A DNA stretch of 64,000 nucleotides from Deltaproteobacteria bacterium (GTDB taxonomy: Bacteria; Desulfobacterota; Syntrophia; Syntrophales; JAFGHS01), in NCBI GenBank assembly GCA_016930075.1, contig JAFGHS010000118.1, positions 1 to 64,000 of the forward strand, written 5' to 3'. Within the stretch, counting starts at the first letter, position 1, and each line of letters opens with the position of its first letter. Shown here piece after piece: positions 28,114 through 38,500 of the stretch. Below the pieces are notes generated by a model. It searched no databases. It was not told the origin of the DNA and saw only the letters and a list, made by a program, of their open reading frames with translations. The translations under genes and the position numbers were made by a program.

Positions 28114-28217
28114 TCTCATGGCATATCCTTTCATTGACGCCTGCAATGAATTGAAATGTTCGGCTTTTCATTATAAACATTGTCCATGACAGCTTTCAGA
28201 GCCGCTTCTTAATCCAT

Positions 28218-29405
28218 TTAAGATGCCGCATCCTTCATGACTTCTCCGAATGCCGGCAGGGCCTTGATAATCGTTTCGTCCGGCACGCAATAGGCGATGC
28301 GAAAATGCCCCGGCGCTCCGAAACCTGTCCCGGGAACAGCAAGGATTTTCTTTTGTTGCAGTAAACGGACAAACTGCACATCATCGGCAATCGGCGTCCT
28401 GGGAAACAGATAAAACGCCCCCTGAGGCTTTATAAACGAATAGCCGAACGAGGCAAGGCCGTCGCACAGCAGGTCCCTCTTTCGTTTGTATTCTTCAACG
28501 GCGACGCTCGCACCCTGCATCCTGGCGACGATCCTCTGCATGAGGGCCGGGGCGTTGACAAAACCGAGGATGCGGTTGCAGAGGATCATTCCCGCTATCA
28601 CATCTTCAATGCCTGCCATTGCCGGGGATACGGCCAAGAATCCGATCCGCTCGCCGGGGATCGACAGGGTTTTGGAATAGGAAGACGCGATGATGCTGTT
28701 TTTATAATTTTTAAGGAGGCTGGGAACGACGATTCCATCATAAACGATTTCCCTGTAGGGCTCATCGGATAACAGATAAATGTCCTTTTTGTATTCGGCG
28801 CTTTTCGCCTCAAGAAGGGCGGCAAGCCCCCTGACGGATGCATCGTCATAGACCTTTCCCGTCGGGTTGTTGGGGGAATTGATAAGGACGATCTTGGCTT
28901 TTTCCGTTATGGCCTCGGCCATCGCTTCAAGATCGAGGGAAAAGTCCTCTTTCGTTTTCACCGGTCTGGCGACGCCGCCTGCATTATCGGCATAGAAACG
29001 GTATTCCACAAAGAACGGCGCCGGGACGATCACCTCATCGCCCGGATCGAGGAGGGCCTTCATGGCGACATTGAGGGCGCCGCCCGCCCCGCAGGTCATA
29101 ACGACGTGGTCGGCCGTTAAGGCGGGAACGCCATGCTCCATGCGAAGAAAGGCGGCAAGGGCCTCTCTCGTCGCCGGGTATCCGGCGTTCGGGCCGTAGT
29201 CGTGCATCCCCGGCAAATCTTCATTCAAGAGGTCGCGGATGACGTCCTTTAACTGCGGTGGAGGAGGGATATTGGGATTGCCCAGACTGAAGTCAAACAC
29301 ATTATCCGCACCATATTGCTTTGCCAGCACCATTCCCTCTTCGAACATCTTGCGGATCCACGAGGACTGACCGATAAATTCCTGTATTTTTTTCGCCGTC
29401 GCCAT
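28218..29405 (-). CDS. PLP-dependent aminotransferase (class I/II)
   Basis: 'NVFDFSLGNPNIPPP', 'VMTCGAGGALNVAMKALLDPGDEVIVPAPFFVEY', 'INSPNNPTGKVY', 'SSYSKTLSIPGERIGFL'. Confidence 0.94.
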   Translation of the reverse strand: MATAKKIQEFIGQSSWIRKMFEEGMVLAKQYGADNVFDFSLGNPNIPPPPQLKDVIRDLLNEDLPGMHDYGPNAGYPATREALAAFLRMEHGVPALTADHVVMTCGAGGALNVAMKALLDPGDEVIVPAPFFVEYRFYADNAGGVARPVKTKEDFSLDLEAMAEAITEKAKIVLINSPNNPTGKVYDDASVRGLAALLEAKSAEYKKDIYLLSDEPYREIVYDGIVVPSLLKNYKNSIIASSYSKTLSIPGERIGFLAVSPAMAGIEDVIAGMILCNRILGFVNAPALMQRIVARMQGASVAVEEYKRKRDLLCDGLASFGYSFIKPQGAFYLFPRTPIADDVQFVRLLQQKKILAVPGTGFGAPGHFRIAYCVPDETIIKALPAFGEVMKDAAS

Positions 29406-29722
29406 ATAGAGCTCCTGATCTTTTTTTTGCCGCCCCTTTTCCACAAACCCCGGCATGCCGCACCGGGCTTTTCATTGACGAGTTTCAGATAACACAGGCC
29501 CCGCTGGAGGTCAACTAAACAGTTTACCGCACAAACATGGCCCTTTCGCCTCTCTTCTCGTGAAATATCATGATGCTTTTCCCCCTGAATGACTCGGTTT
29601 TCAACCACAAGCCCTTTTGATTTTGTCTTGACATGGAAGAATGCTTTTCCCTATACTCCGCTCCTGTCATCGCCATACGCCCCGTTTAAGAAAGGCAATT
29701 TGATTCAAAGGAGGATCATATT

Positions 29723-30487
29723 TTGGACGTTAAAATGTTTGCAGGGAAGGTCGTTCTGGTTACGGGCGGCGCCTCCGGCATCGGACGCGCCACAGCCCTT
29801 GCTTTTGGCCGGGAAGGAGCGACGGTCGTCATCGCCGGACGCCGGGAACATCTCGGAAACGAGGTAGTCGCTGAGATCGGCAAATTGGGCGCCGAGGCTC
29901 TTTACATCAGAACGGATGTCCGGAAACCGGAAGATATCGATCACCTTTTTGAAACGCTCATCACCAAATACGGACGCCTCGACATTGCTTTTAACAACGC
30001 CGGCGTATCCCTGTCTAACGTACCGTCCGTGATGAAGACAACGATAGAGGAATGGGACCTGGTCATGGAAACCAACCTGCGGGGCAACTGGCTGTGCATG
30101 AAACAGGAAATAAAGCAGATGCTCAAGCAGGGAGGCGGCATCATCGTCAATACCGCTTCTATTCTGGGATTTTCCGCCGATTCCCGGCTTTCTTATTACT
30201 GCGCGAGCAAGCACGCCATCCTGGGACTGACAAAATGCGCCGCCCTCGAATACTGCAAGAAGAACATCCGGATCAACGCCGTCTGTCCGGGTCCCATCCT
30301 GACGGCGATGATTGAAGACACCGTGCCCTTTGTTCCCAATATGCTGGAAATGCTGAGAGAAAATACGGCGATGAAGCGCATCGGCGCCCCGGAAGAGATC
30401 GCCAGCGCGGTCCTCTGGCTGTGTTCGGATGAGGCCGCCTTCATGATCGGCAGGGAAATCACCCTCGACGGCGGCTACACGATCTAA
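29723..30487 (+). CDS. Short-chain dehydrogenase/reductase (TTG start)
   Basis: 'VVLVTGGASGIGRATALAFGREGATVVIAGR', 'NNAG', 'YYCASKHAILGLTK'; GGAGG then TTG. Confidence 0.93.
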   Translation: MDVKMFAGKVVLVTGGASGIGRATALAFGREGATVVIAGRREHLGNEVVAEIGKLGAEALYIRTDVRKPEDIDHLFETLITKYGRLDIAFNNAGVSLSNVPSVMKTTIEEWDLVMETNLRGNWLCMKQEIKQMLKQGGGIIVNTASILGFSADSRLSYYCASKHAILGLTKCAALEYCKKNIRINAVCPGPILTAMIEDTVPFVPNMLEMLRENTAMKRIGAPEEIASAVLWLCSDEAAFMIGREITLDGGYTI

Positions 30488-30526
30488 ATATCAATGATTG
30501 AAGGATAAGACATAAGGAGACGTCCA

Positions 30527-31294
30527 TTGAATACGAAAAGATTTCAGGATAAAGTCGTTCTGGTGACGGGAGGAAATTCGGGAATCGGCCGGGCCACGGC
30601 AATTGCCTTCGCCAAAGAAGGGGCCAAGGTCGTGATTGCCGCCCGCCGGGAAACCCTGGGAAAAGAAGTTGTCAATGAAATAGAAAACACCGGAGGGGAA
30701 GCGGTATTCATAAAAACCGATGTGACCGTCCCCGGCGACATCGAAAATCTGCTTAAGCTCATCGTCGAGAAATTCGGCAGACTGGACTGCGCCTTCAACA
30801 ACGCCGGCACCGATATTCCCATCAAGCGCACGGCAAACGCAACGCTCGACGATTTCAACACCGTTATCAATACAAACTTAAAGGGCGTCTGGCTCTGTAT
30901 GAAATATGAACTCCCCATCATGGCCCAACAGCGGAGCGGCGTTATCGTTAATTGCTCATCCGTCGCGGGCGTCCGCGGCGATGAAGGGGTTTCTCTTTAC
31001 AGCGCCAGCAAACACGGCGTCCTGGGTTTGACCAAGGCAGCGGCCCTGGAAAACGCCCATCGAAACATCCGCGTCAACGCCGTCTGCCCGGGTTTCATCC
31101 GGACGCCCATGGTGGAACATATGATCAGCCAAAGCCCGCAAATGGAGGAAAATGTCCTGACCAAAATGCCCGTCGGACGTCTGGGCAAGCCCGAGGAAAT
31201 CGCCGGGGCCGTCCTGTGGATGTGTTCGGATGCGGCCTCATTTATGACGGGCAAAGAAATGGTCATCGGCGGCGGCCAGGCGATTCATTCATAA
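30527..31294 (+). CDS. Short-chain dehydrogenase/reductase (TTG start), tandem paralog
   Basis: 'VVLVTGGNSGIGRATAIAFAKEGAKVVIAAR', 'NNAG', 'LYSASKHGVLGLTKAAAL'; AAGGAG then TTG. Confidence 0.93.
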   Translation: MNTKRFQDKVVLVTGGNSGIGRATAIAFAKEGAKVVIAARRETLGKEVVNEIENTGGEAVFIKTDVTVPGDIENLLKLIVEKFGRLDCAFNNAGTDIPIKRTANATLDDFNTVINTNLKGVWLCMKYELPIMAQQRSGVIVNCSSVAGVRGDEGVSLYSASKHGVLGLTKAAALENAHRNIRVNAVCPGFIRTPMVEHMISQSPQMEENVLTKMPVGRLGKPEEIAGAVLWMCSDAASFMTGKEMVIGGGQAIHS

Positions 31295-31365
31295 AAGACC
31301 TTGGTGCTTGACATTCTCACAGCCAGTTAATAAAATTGGATCATATAACAAAAAGGATACATGAT

Positions 31366-31584
31366 ATGCCAATCTACGAATACAAATGCGATAAGTGCAA
31401 GAAAGTCTTTGAGGTTCTGTTCATTTCCATGAACGAGGTGCGCGAAGTCTTCTGTCCTGAATGCAAATCGAAAAAGACGCACAAACTGATGTCCATGTTC
31501 GGCGGAAGGGTCGGCGATACCCCGCTGGCAGGCAGCAGTTCCGATTGCGGCACATGCAATTCAACCTCTTGCAGCACCACTTGA
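31366..31584 (+). CDS. FmdB-family zinc-ribbon regulatory protein
   Basis: 'MPIYEYKCDKCKKVFEVL...VFCPECKSKKTHKLMSMFGG'. Confidence 0.9.
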   Translation: MPIYEYKCDKCKKVFEVLFISMNEVREVFCPECKSKKTHKLMSMFGGRVGDTPLAGSSSDCGTCNSTSCSTT

Positions 31585-31696
31585 GGCCACTGATCTGTCT
31601 GCGGCGGTCTTCCGCAAATTATGTTGCCAAAACCGGAGGAATCCGCTATAAGAAGCCGTTTTTCACACAGCACATTCTGAAAGGAGTTCTTGAACT

Positions 31697-32371
31697 ATGA
31701 ATATTCTCATTTTTGGGCCGAACGGCAGCGGGAAAGGAACACAGGGAGCCATCGTACAGAAAAAGTACGGCGTGCCGCACATTGAAACGGGCGTTATTTT
31801 CCGTGAAAATATTTCCAAGGGAACCGATTTAGGCAAAAAAGCAAAAGGGTTCATTGACCGGGGCGAACTGGTCCCCGACGACATCACAATCCCCATGATC
31901 CTGAATCGTCTCAAAGAAGCGGACTGCAAAGAAGGCTGGCTTCTCGACGGATTTCCCCGCAATCTGGCCCAGGCCGAAGCCCTTTGGGAAGCCCTGACCA
32001 AAGAGAAAATGAAGCTCGATTATGTCATCGAAATCGTCCTCGACCGGGATATTTCCAAGAAACGCATCATGGGCCGCAGGCTCTGCGCCACAGACAACAA
32101 TCATCCCAACAATATCTTCATCGACGCCATCAAACCGGCGGAAAAAGACGGCAAGATGGTTTGCCGGGTCTGCGGCAACGATAAACTGACCACCCGCGCC
32201 GACGACCAGGATGAAGCCGCCATCGATAAGAGGCACAACATTTATTACGACACAAAGACGGGAACCCTGGCCGGCGTCAATTATTTCAAAAGCCGGGTCA
32301 AGGTTATCGAAATTGACGGCCGCCCCGGTGTGCCGGAGGTCTCCGCAGAGCTCATGAAGAAACTGTCATAG
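31697..32371 (+). CDS. adk: Adenylate kinase (variant LID)
   Basis: 'MNILIFGPNGSGKGTQGAIVQKKYGVPHIETG', 'GWLLDGFPRNLAQAEAL', LID 'RRLCATDNNHPNNIFIDAIKPAEKDGKMVCRVCGNDKLTTRADD'. Confidence 0.93.
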   Translation: MNILIFGPNGSGKGTQGAIVQKKYGVPHIETGVIFRENISKGTDLGKKAKGFIDRGELVPDDITIPMILNRLKEADCKEGWLLDGFPRNLAQAEALWEALTKEKMKLDYVIEIVLDRDISKKRIMGRRLCATDNNHPNNIFIDAIKPAEKDGKMVCRVCGNDKLTTRADDQDEAAIDKRHNIYYDTKTGTLAGVNYFKSRVKVIEIDGRPGVPEVSAELMKKLS

Positions 32372-32395
32372 AACAGGCCCGATTCTCAAATGCAC

Positions 32396-32428
32396 GAAAA
32401 GCCCTCCGATTCTTCCAGAGGGCTTTTT
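32396..32428 (+). terminator. Rho-independent terminator
   Basis: GAAAAGCCCTCCGATTCTTCCAGAGGGCTTTTTTA: GCCCTC/GAGGGC stem followed by T6. Confidence 0.88.
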
Positions 32429-32440
32429 TAATCAAGGAAC

Positions 32441-34237
32441 ATGGACAATATTCGCAACTTCAGCATCATCGCCCATATCGATCACGGGAAATCAACCCTC
32501 GCGGACCGTTTGATCCAGTACACCGGCGTGGTCACAGACCGGATGTTCAAAGACCAGATCCTCGACAATATGGACATCGAACGGGAGCGGGGCATCACAA
32601 TCAAAAGCCAGGCAATCTCCCTGCCTTATAAGGCAAAAAACGGCAAGTCTTATACCCTGAATCTGATCGATACACCGGGACATGTCGATTTTTCCTACGA
32701 GGTATCCCGTTCTCTCGCATCGTGCGAAGGCGTGCTCCTCGTTATCGACGCCGCTCAGGGCGTTCAGGCCCAGACCCTGGCCAACCTTTACATGGCCATG
32801 GAACATGATCTGACCGTCATTCCCGTCATCAACAAGATCGACCTTCCGTCGGCGGATGTGGACCGCGTTCTGGAGCAGATGGCCTCCGAACTGGACATCG
32901 ACCCGGATGAACACCTGAAATGCTCGGCCAAGGAAGGCATCGGGATTGAAGAAATTCTGGAAGCGATCTGCGAACGCATCCCGCCGCCCAAGGGCGATTC
33001 GGACAGTCCGCTTGCCGCCCTCATCTTCGACGCCCATTATGACGCTTTCCGCGGGACCATCATCAACTGCCGCGTCTTCGACGGCAAACTCAAAAACGGC
33101 GATATTATCCGCTTTATGTTTAACAAGGCGACATATAAAGTGGAGGAGGTCGGACATTTCCGGATCACGCGGGAAAAACGGGATGCGATTTCCGCCGGTG
33201 AGGTGGGCTACATCATCGCCGGCCTCAAGACCGTATCGGATGTCCATATCGGCGATACCATCACCCTCGATAACCGCCCCTGCGCCAAACCCCTGCCCGG
33301 GTTCAAGGAAGTCAAACCCGTCGTCTTCGCCTCCATCTACCCCATCGCCTCGGACGACTACGAAGATCTGGCCACATCTCTCGAAAAATTCAAACTCAAC
33401 GATGCTTCCTTTGTTTACGAAAAGGATTCGTCCGCGGCCCTCGGCCAGGGCTTTCGCTGCGGCTTTTTAGGTCTTCTCCACCTCGACATCGTTCAGGAAA
33501 GACTGGAGCGGGAATACGACCTGTCCATCATCCTTTCTGTACCCAGTGTTTGTTATCGTTTCACTCTTAAGGACAAGAGTATCGTGGACATCGATAATCC
33601 GACCCATTATCCCGATCCGTCCTCTATCGACAAATCCGAAGAACCTTACATCCGGGCCTCCATGATGCTGCCGGAGAGGTACCTGGGCGCCGTTATGAAA
33701 CTCTGCATGGATAAACGGGGCGTGAACTCCAACATGCACTATCTTTCGCCCGGCCGCGTCGAACTGACCTATGAAATGCCCCTGGCGGAGGTCATCTATG
33801 ATTTTTACGACCGTTTCAAGTCCGTCACCCAGGGCTACGGCTCCTTCGATTACGACCTCATCGATTACCGGGAAAGCAACCTTGCCCTGATGGATATTCT
33901 GGTCAACGGCATCAAGGTGGACGCCCTGTCCCAGATCGTCCACCGGGAACGGGCGCGGGCGCGGGCGCTTCTGGCCTGCGACCGGCTGAAGGAGGAAATC
34001 CCCCGCCAGATGTTTAAAATCGCCATCCAGGGCGCCATCGGCGGCGAGATCATCGCCCGGAGCACCATCACGCCATTCCGGAAAGATGTTATCGCCAAGT
34101 GCTACGGCGGCGACATTACGCGGAAGCGAAAGCTCCTGGAAAAGCAGAAGAAGGGGAAAAAGCGCATGAAGATGATCGGCAACGTGAGCATTCCCCAGAG
34201 CGCTTTTCTGGCGGTGCTGAAATCGGACACGGATTGA
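32441..34237 (+). CDS. lepA: Elongation factor 4
   Basis: 'IRNFSIIAHIDHGKSTLADRLIQYTG', 'MDIERERGITIKSQ', 'LIDTPGHVDFSYEVSRSLASCEG', C-terminal 'KRKLLEKQKKGKKRMK'; 598 aa. Confidence 0.98.
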   Translation: MDNIRNFSIIAHIDHGKSTLADRLIQYTGVVTDRMFKDQILDNMDIERERGITIKSQAISLPYKAKNGKSYTLNLIDTPGHVDFSYEVSRSLASCEGVLLVIDAAQGVQAQTLANLYMAMEHDLTVIPVINKIDLPSADVDRVLEQMASELDIDPDEHLKCSAKEGIGIEEILEAICERIPPPKGDSDSPLAALIFDAHYDAFRGTIINCRVFDGKLKNGDIIRFMFNKATYKVEEVGHFRITREKRDAISAGEVGYIIAGLKTVSDVHIGDTITLDNRPCAKPLPGFKEVKPVVFASIYPIASDDYEDLATSLEKFKLNDASFVYEKDSSAALGQGFRCGFLGLLHLDIVQERLEREYDLSIILSVPSVCYRFTLKDKSIVDIDNPTHYPDPSSIDKSEEPYIRASMMLPERYLGAVMKLCMDKRGVNSNMHYLSPGRVELTYEMPLAEVIYDFYDRFKSVTQGYGSFDYDLIDYRESNLALMDILVNGIKVDALSQIVHRERARARALLACDRLKEEIPRQMFKIAIQGAIGGEIIARSTITPFRKDVIAKCYGGDITRKRKLLEKQKKGKKRMKMIGNVSIPQSAFLAVLKSDTD

Positions 34238-34242
34238 AAAAA

Positions 34243-35367
34243 ATGCCCGCCGGCCTTTACATTCACATCCCCTTTTGCCAGAAAAAATGCGGGTACTGTA
34301 ATTTTTATTCCGTCACATCCCTCGCTTTAATTCGGGAATTTATCACTGCCCTGTATAAGGAAATGGAGCTTTATAGACGCACTTTCGATTCCGTCCCATT
34401 CGATACGATCTACCTCGGCGGCGGCAGCCCTTCCGTCCTGTCAGCGAAACAAATTCAGGAGATTTTAAATCATGTCCGCAATACCTTTGATTTCGCCGCT
34501 GATTCAGAGATCACCATCGAAATCAATCCAGGAGACATCGATCTTCTTTATCTTCAAGACTTACGCGGCCTCGGGATCAACCGCATCAACATCGGCGTTC
34601 AATCATTCAACGAAAACATTCTGAAATTCCTTGTGCGCCGGCACAGCCGCCAGGCGGCATTGGATGCTGTTGCCGCGGCAAAGCGAGCCGGATTTGACAA
34701 TATCGGCATCGACCTGATCTATGGCATCCCCGGTCAGGCCATGACAGTATGGATGGAGACACTAAACGCCGTCCTGTCCTTCATGCCGGAACATCTGTCC
34801 TGCTATCAATTGACCATAGAGCCGGATACGCCCCTCGGAAAGAAATCTGCCGAAGGAGAATTTGTACTTCCCGACAATGACATGCAGTATGACTTTTTCA
34901 TGAAGACGTCGGAAATTCTGGAGGCCGCAGGTTATGTTCACTATGAGGTATCTAATTTTGCAAAAGATATGGACCGTGCCTCCAGGCATAATCAGAAATA
35001 TTGGGATCACACGCCCTACCTCGGCCTCGGCCCGGCGGCCCATTCTTTTCAGGACAATCAAAGATGGTGGAATCATCAGTCTCTGGAAAGATACCTGGAA
35101 AATTTGAAAGTCGGCACCCCCCCCGTTGAAGATTCGGAAACACTGACCAACGAACAACTGCAACTGGAAACCCTCCTGCTTGGCCTTCGCACAAAAAAGG
35201 GGATCAACCTTGAGCGCTACAAAGAACGGTTTGGACGCGATCTTTTGAAGGAAAAAAGCAACGTCATCGCCGACCTCGATAAAGCCGGACTGATAAAAAT
35301 CGAAAACGGCTGCCTCCGCCCCACCCCCGCCGGTCTTGCCGTTGCAGACAGTCTTTCGCTCATATAA
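34243..35367 (+). CDS. hemW: HemW-like radical SAM (coproporphyrinogen III oxidase-like)
   Basis: 'GLYIHIPFCQKKCGYCNFYS' CX3CX2C, 'TIYLGGGSPSVLS', 'INIGVQSFNENILKFLVRRHS'. Confidence 0.9.
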   Translation: MPAGLYIHIPFCQKKCGYCNFYSVTSLALIREFITALYKEMELYRRTFDSVPFDTIYLGGGSPSVLSAKQIQEILNHVRNTFDFAADSEITIEINPGDIDLLYLQDLRGLGINRINIGVQSFNENILKFLVRRHSRQAALDAVAAAKRAGFDNIGIDLIYGIPGQAMTVWMETLNAVLSFMPEHLSCYQLTIEPDTPLGKKSAEGEFVLPDNDMQYDFFMKTSEILEAAGYVHYEVSNFAKDMDRASRHNQKYWDHTPYLGLGPAAHSFQDNQRWWNHQSLERYLENLKVGTPPVEDSETLTNEQLQLETLLLGLRTKKGINLERYKERFGRDLLKEKSNVIADLDKAGLIKIENGCLRPTPAGLAVADSLSLI

Positions 35368-35471
35368 CGTCTCTTGCCTATAATAAAATCCTTTGAACAA
35401 CCATATCGCCAATAACAGCAAAGAATTATATCGCATACCTGAATTGCATGTCGAATGCCAAATGTAGAGTC

Positions 35472-35491
35472 AAAAGAACAAAATCTTTTGA
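35472..35491. promoter_or_regulatory. Inverted repeat CAAAAGA-N6-TCTTTTG upstream of RM gene
   Basis: Perfect 7-bp arms read directly, about 60 nt upstream of the RM start. Confidence 0.3.
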
Positions 35492-35549
35492 TATTTTAGA
35501 AGGGTGTAGTATAAAAACGCATCTTATTCCTCCATAGGCCGGTGATCAT

Positions 35550-38500
35550 GTGAATGCAATTCTGGACTATCTAAAGAAAATAGAAAAAGCCTGCGCCGCA
35601 GGCAATGCCACCGAACATACACATCGTCCCGCGCTCAAAGACCTTATCGAAAGCCTCGGCGCCGGGGTCGCGGCCACGAATGAACCTCGCAGGGAAAAGT
35701 GCGGTGCGCCGGATTTCATTGTCGCCAGAGGCCATTCGCCGCTTGGCTACGTCGAGTGCAAGGATGTCGGGAAGTCGCTGGCTGAAGTGGAGCGCACCGA
35801 TCAGTTGAAACGCTACCGTGAATCTCTGGGGAATCTCATTTTGACCGATTACCTTGAATTTCGCTGGTATGTTTCCGGGCAATACCGATTAACGGTTCAA
35901 CTGGCCACAATGGCGGACAACAAGATTAAGCTTCGCAAAGACGCCATGCCTCATTTGCAGGAGTTGTTTACCGCCTTTCTGACCACCGGCGCCCCGGCCG
36001 TCAACTCACCGAAAGAGCTTGCCGTCAGGATGGCCGCTCTGGCCAAACTCATCAAAGATATTATTCAAAAAGCCTTCGATGAAGAAGACTTTAATGATGA
36101 CGAACCCGATCCATTACACGACCAGTTTGACGGTTTTCGCAAGGTTTTAATACACGATCTCCAACCGGGACAGTTTGCGGATATGTACGCGCAAACCATC
36201 TGCTACGGCCTTTTCGCCGCCCGCTGCAATACGCCTGCCGCGGAACCATTCACGCGCCAGAATGCCGGATATGCCCTGCCCCGGACCAACCCCTTTTTGC
36301 GCAAGATGTTCGACCATATCGCCGGCGTGAACCTTGATGAACGGATTGTCTGGGCTGTCGATGATCTTGCGGAACTCCTGCACCATACGGATATGGAAGC
36401 GATCCTCAAAGACTTCGGGAAGCATACCCGGCAGGAAGACCCCGTTGTCCACTTCTACGAAACGTTCCTGGCTGCTTATGATCCCAGGATGCGCGAAGCC
36501 AGAGGCGTTTACTACACCCCGGAGCCGGTTGTCTCTTACATTGTCCGCAGCATCGACCATATTCTAAAAACGGACTTTAAGCTCAGAGACGGCCTGGCCG
36601 ACGCGACAAAAATCAAGGTAGTTCAACCGACCGGCAAAAAGAAAGTGGACGTGCATAAAGTCCAGCTACTCGATCCGGCCACCGGCACGGGAACATTTCT
36701 CTATGGCATCATTGACCATGTGCACAATACCTTCAAAGACGATAAAGGCATGTGGTCAAGCTATGTATCGCAACATCTTTTGCCCCGGCTTTTCGGCTTT
36801 GAACTGCTCATGGCCCCGTATGCCGTCGCCCATATGAAGCTGGGCCTGCAACTCAAAGAATCGGGCTATGATTTCCAATCCGCCGAACGCCTGAGGATTT
36901 ATCTGACGAACACGCTGGAAGAAGCCCACGCCATGACCGGCCTGCCGCTTTTCACCCAATGGATCGCCGAGGAAGCCAACGCCGCAAGCGACATCAAAAA
37001 AGACGCGCCGGTGATGGTCGTGCTGGGCAATCCGCCGTATTCTTATGAATCAGAAAATAATGGGGAATGGATTTCATCATTGATAAGGGACTATTATCAG
37101 GTGGATGGCGCACCCCTGGGTGAGCGCAATCCCAAAGGATTGCAGGATGACTATGTAAAATTCATCCGGTTTGCCCAATGGCGTATTGAACAAACCGGCT
37201 ATGGCATTCTGGCCTTCATCAGCAACAACGGTTATCTGGACAACCCAACATTTAGAGGTATGCGTCAGAGTTTGATGCAGACTTTTGATGATATCTATAT
37301 TCTTGATCTTCACGGCAATAGCAAGAAGAGGGAAAAAAGTCCGGATGGTTCAGAAGATAAGAACGTTTTTGACATCATGCAAGGTGTTGCAATAGGGATA
37401 TTTGTTAAACGCACAAACAGAAGCGAAGCGCTTGCCAATGTTAACCAGGCTGACCTATGGGGTAAACGTGAAGTGTATTTTAGGGATAGCCAAAATAACA
37501 TGCTTACTGGAGGTAAGTATCACTGGCTATGGGAAAATGAACTTTCCTCTACTATATGGAATCGCATCAAACCAAAATCACCGTCATACTTATTTACAAA
37601 TACCAATGATCATCTGTATGGTGAGTATCAGAATAGTTTTGCAATAAAAGACATTATGAATGTTAACTCTGGTGGTATGAATACAGCTAGGGATGGTTTT
37701 GTTATTGACTTAGACAGATCAGTTATTATTAACAGAATAAAAACTATTAAAGACAAAACCTTATCATCTAAAGAAATTTGCGAGTCATTAGGACTGAAAA
37801 GCACTCCGTGGTGGAACGCTGTTGATGCTGTAGAGTCAATCAAACAACTCGGTGATATTGACCATCAAATTATTACTTGTTTATACAAACCATTTGATTT
37901 TAGAACTCTATTCTATAACCCATCTTTTATTGATAGGCCACGTACAGAGGTTAACAATCATATTCTTAGAGGAAGTTTGTCTATAATTACTTCCAGGCAG
38001 ACAAAGGAAAATTTTGGAGTATTGGTCTCGAATCTATTATGTGGTCAACACAAAATTGTTACTGTCTATGACAGGAGCTATTTCTTCCCGCTTTACCTTT
38101 ACCCAACAGACCCACCCAAAGACACACTATTTGATAAAAACATAATAACAGATACACCAGAAGGACGCAGACCTAACATTTCGCTAAATTTCATAGAAGA
38201 CTTTACTGCTAAATTATCAATGCAGTTTATCCAGGACGGCAAGGGCGACCGAACAAACACCTTCGGCCCGGAAGACATCTTCAGCTATATGTATGCCGTC
38301 CTTCATTCGCCAACATACCGCAGCCGCTATGCCGAATTTCTGAAAATGGATTTCCCGCGTGTGCCGCTTACCTCTAACCCTGAGCTTTTCCGTACGCTCT
38401 GCTCATTGGGTGATGAACTGGTTGCCTTGCACCTGATGGAAAAGCACGGGCTGAAAATTACGGGCTATCCCATCGCCGGTGACAGCACCGTTGAAAATGT

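Noticed and set aside
26560-28137. 525-aa plus-strand ORF
   Set aside because: Antisense to the well-supported BaiN-family oxidoreductase and lipoprotein genes; low-complexity, Arg/Gly/His-rich composition typical of antisense reading of GC-rich genes.
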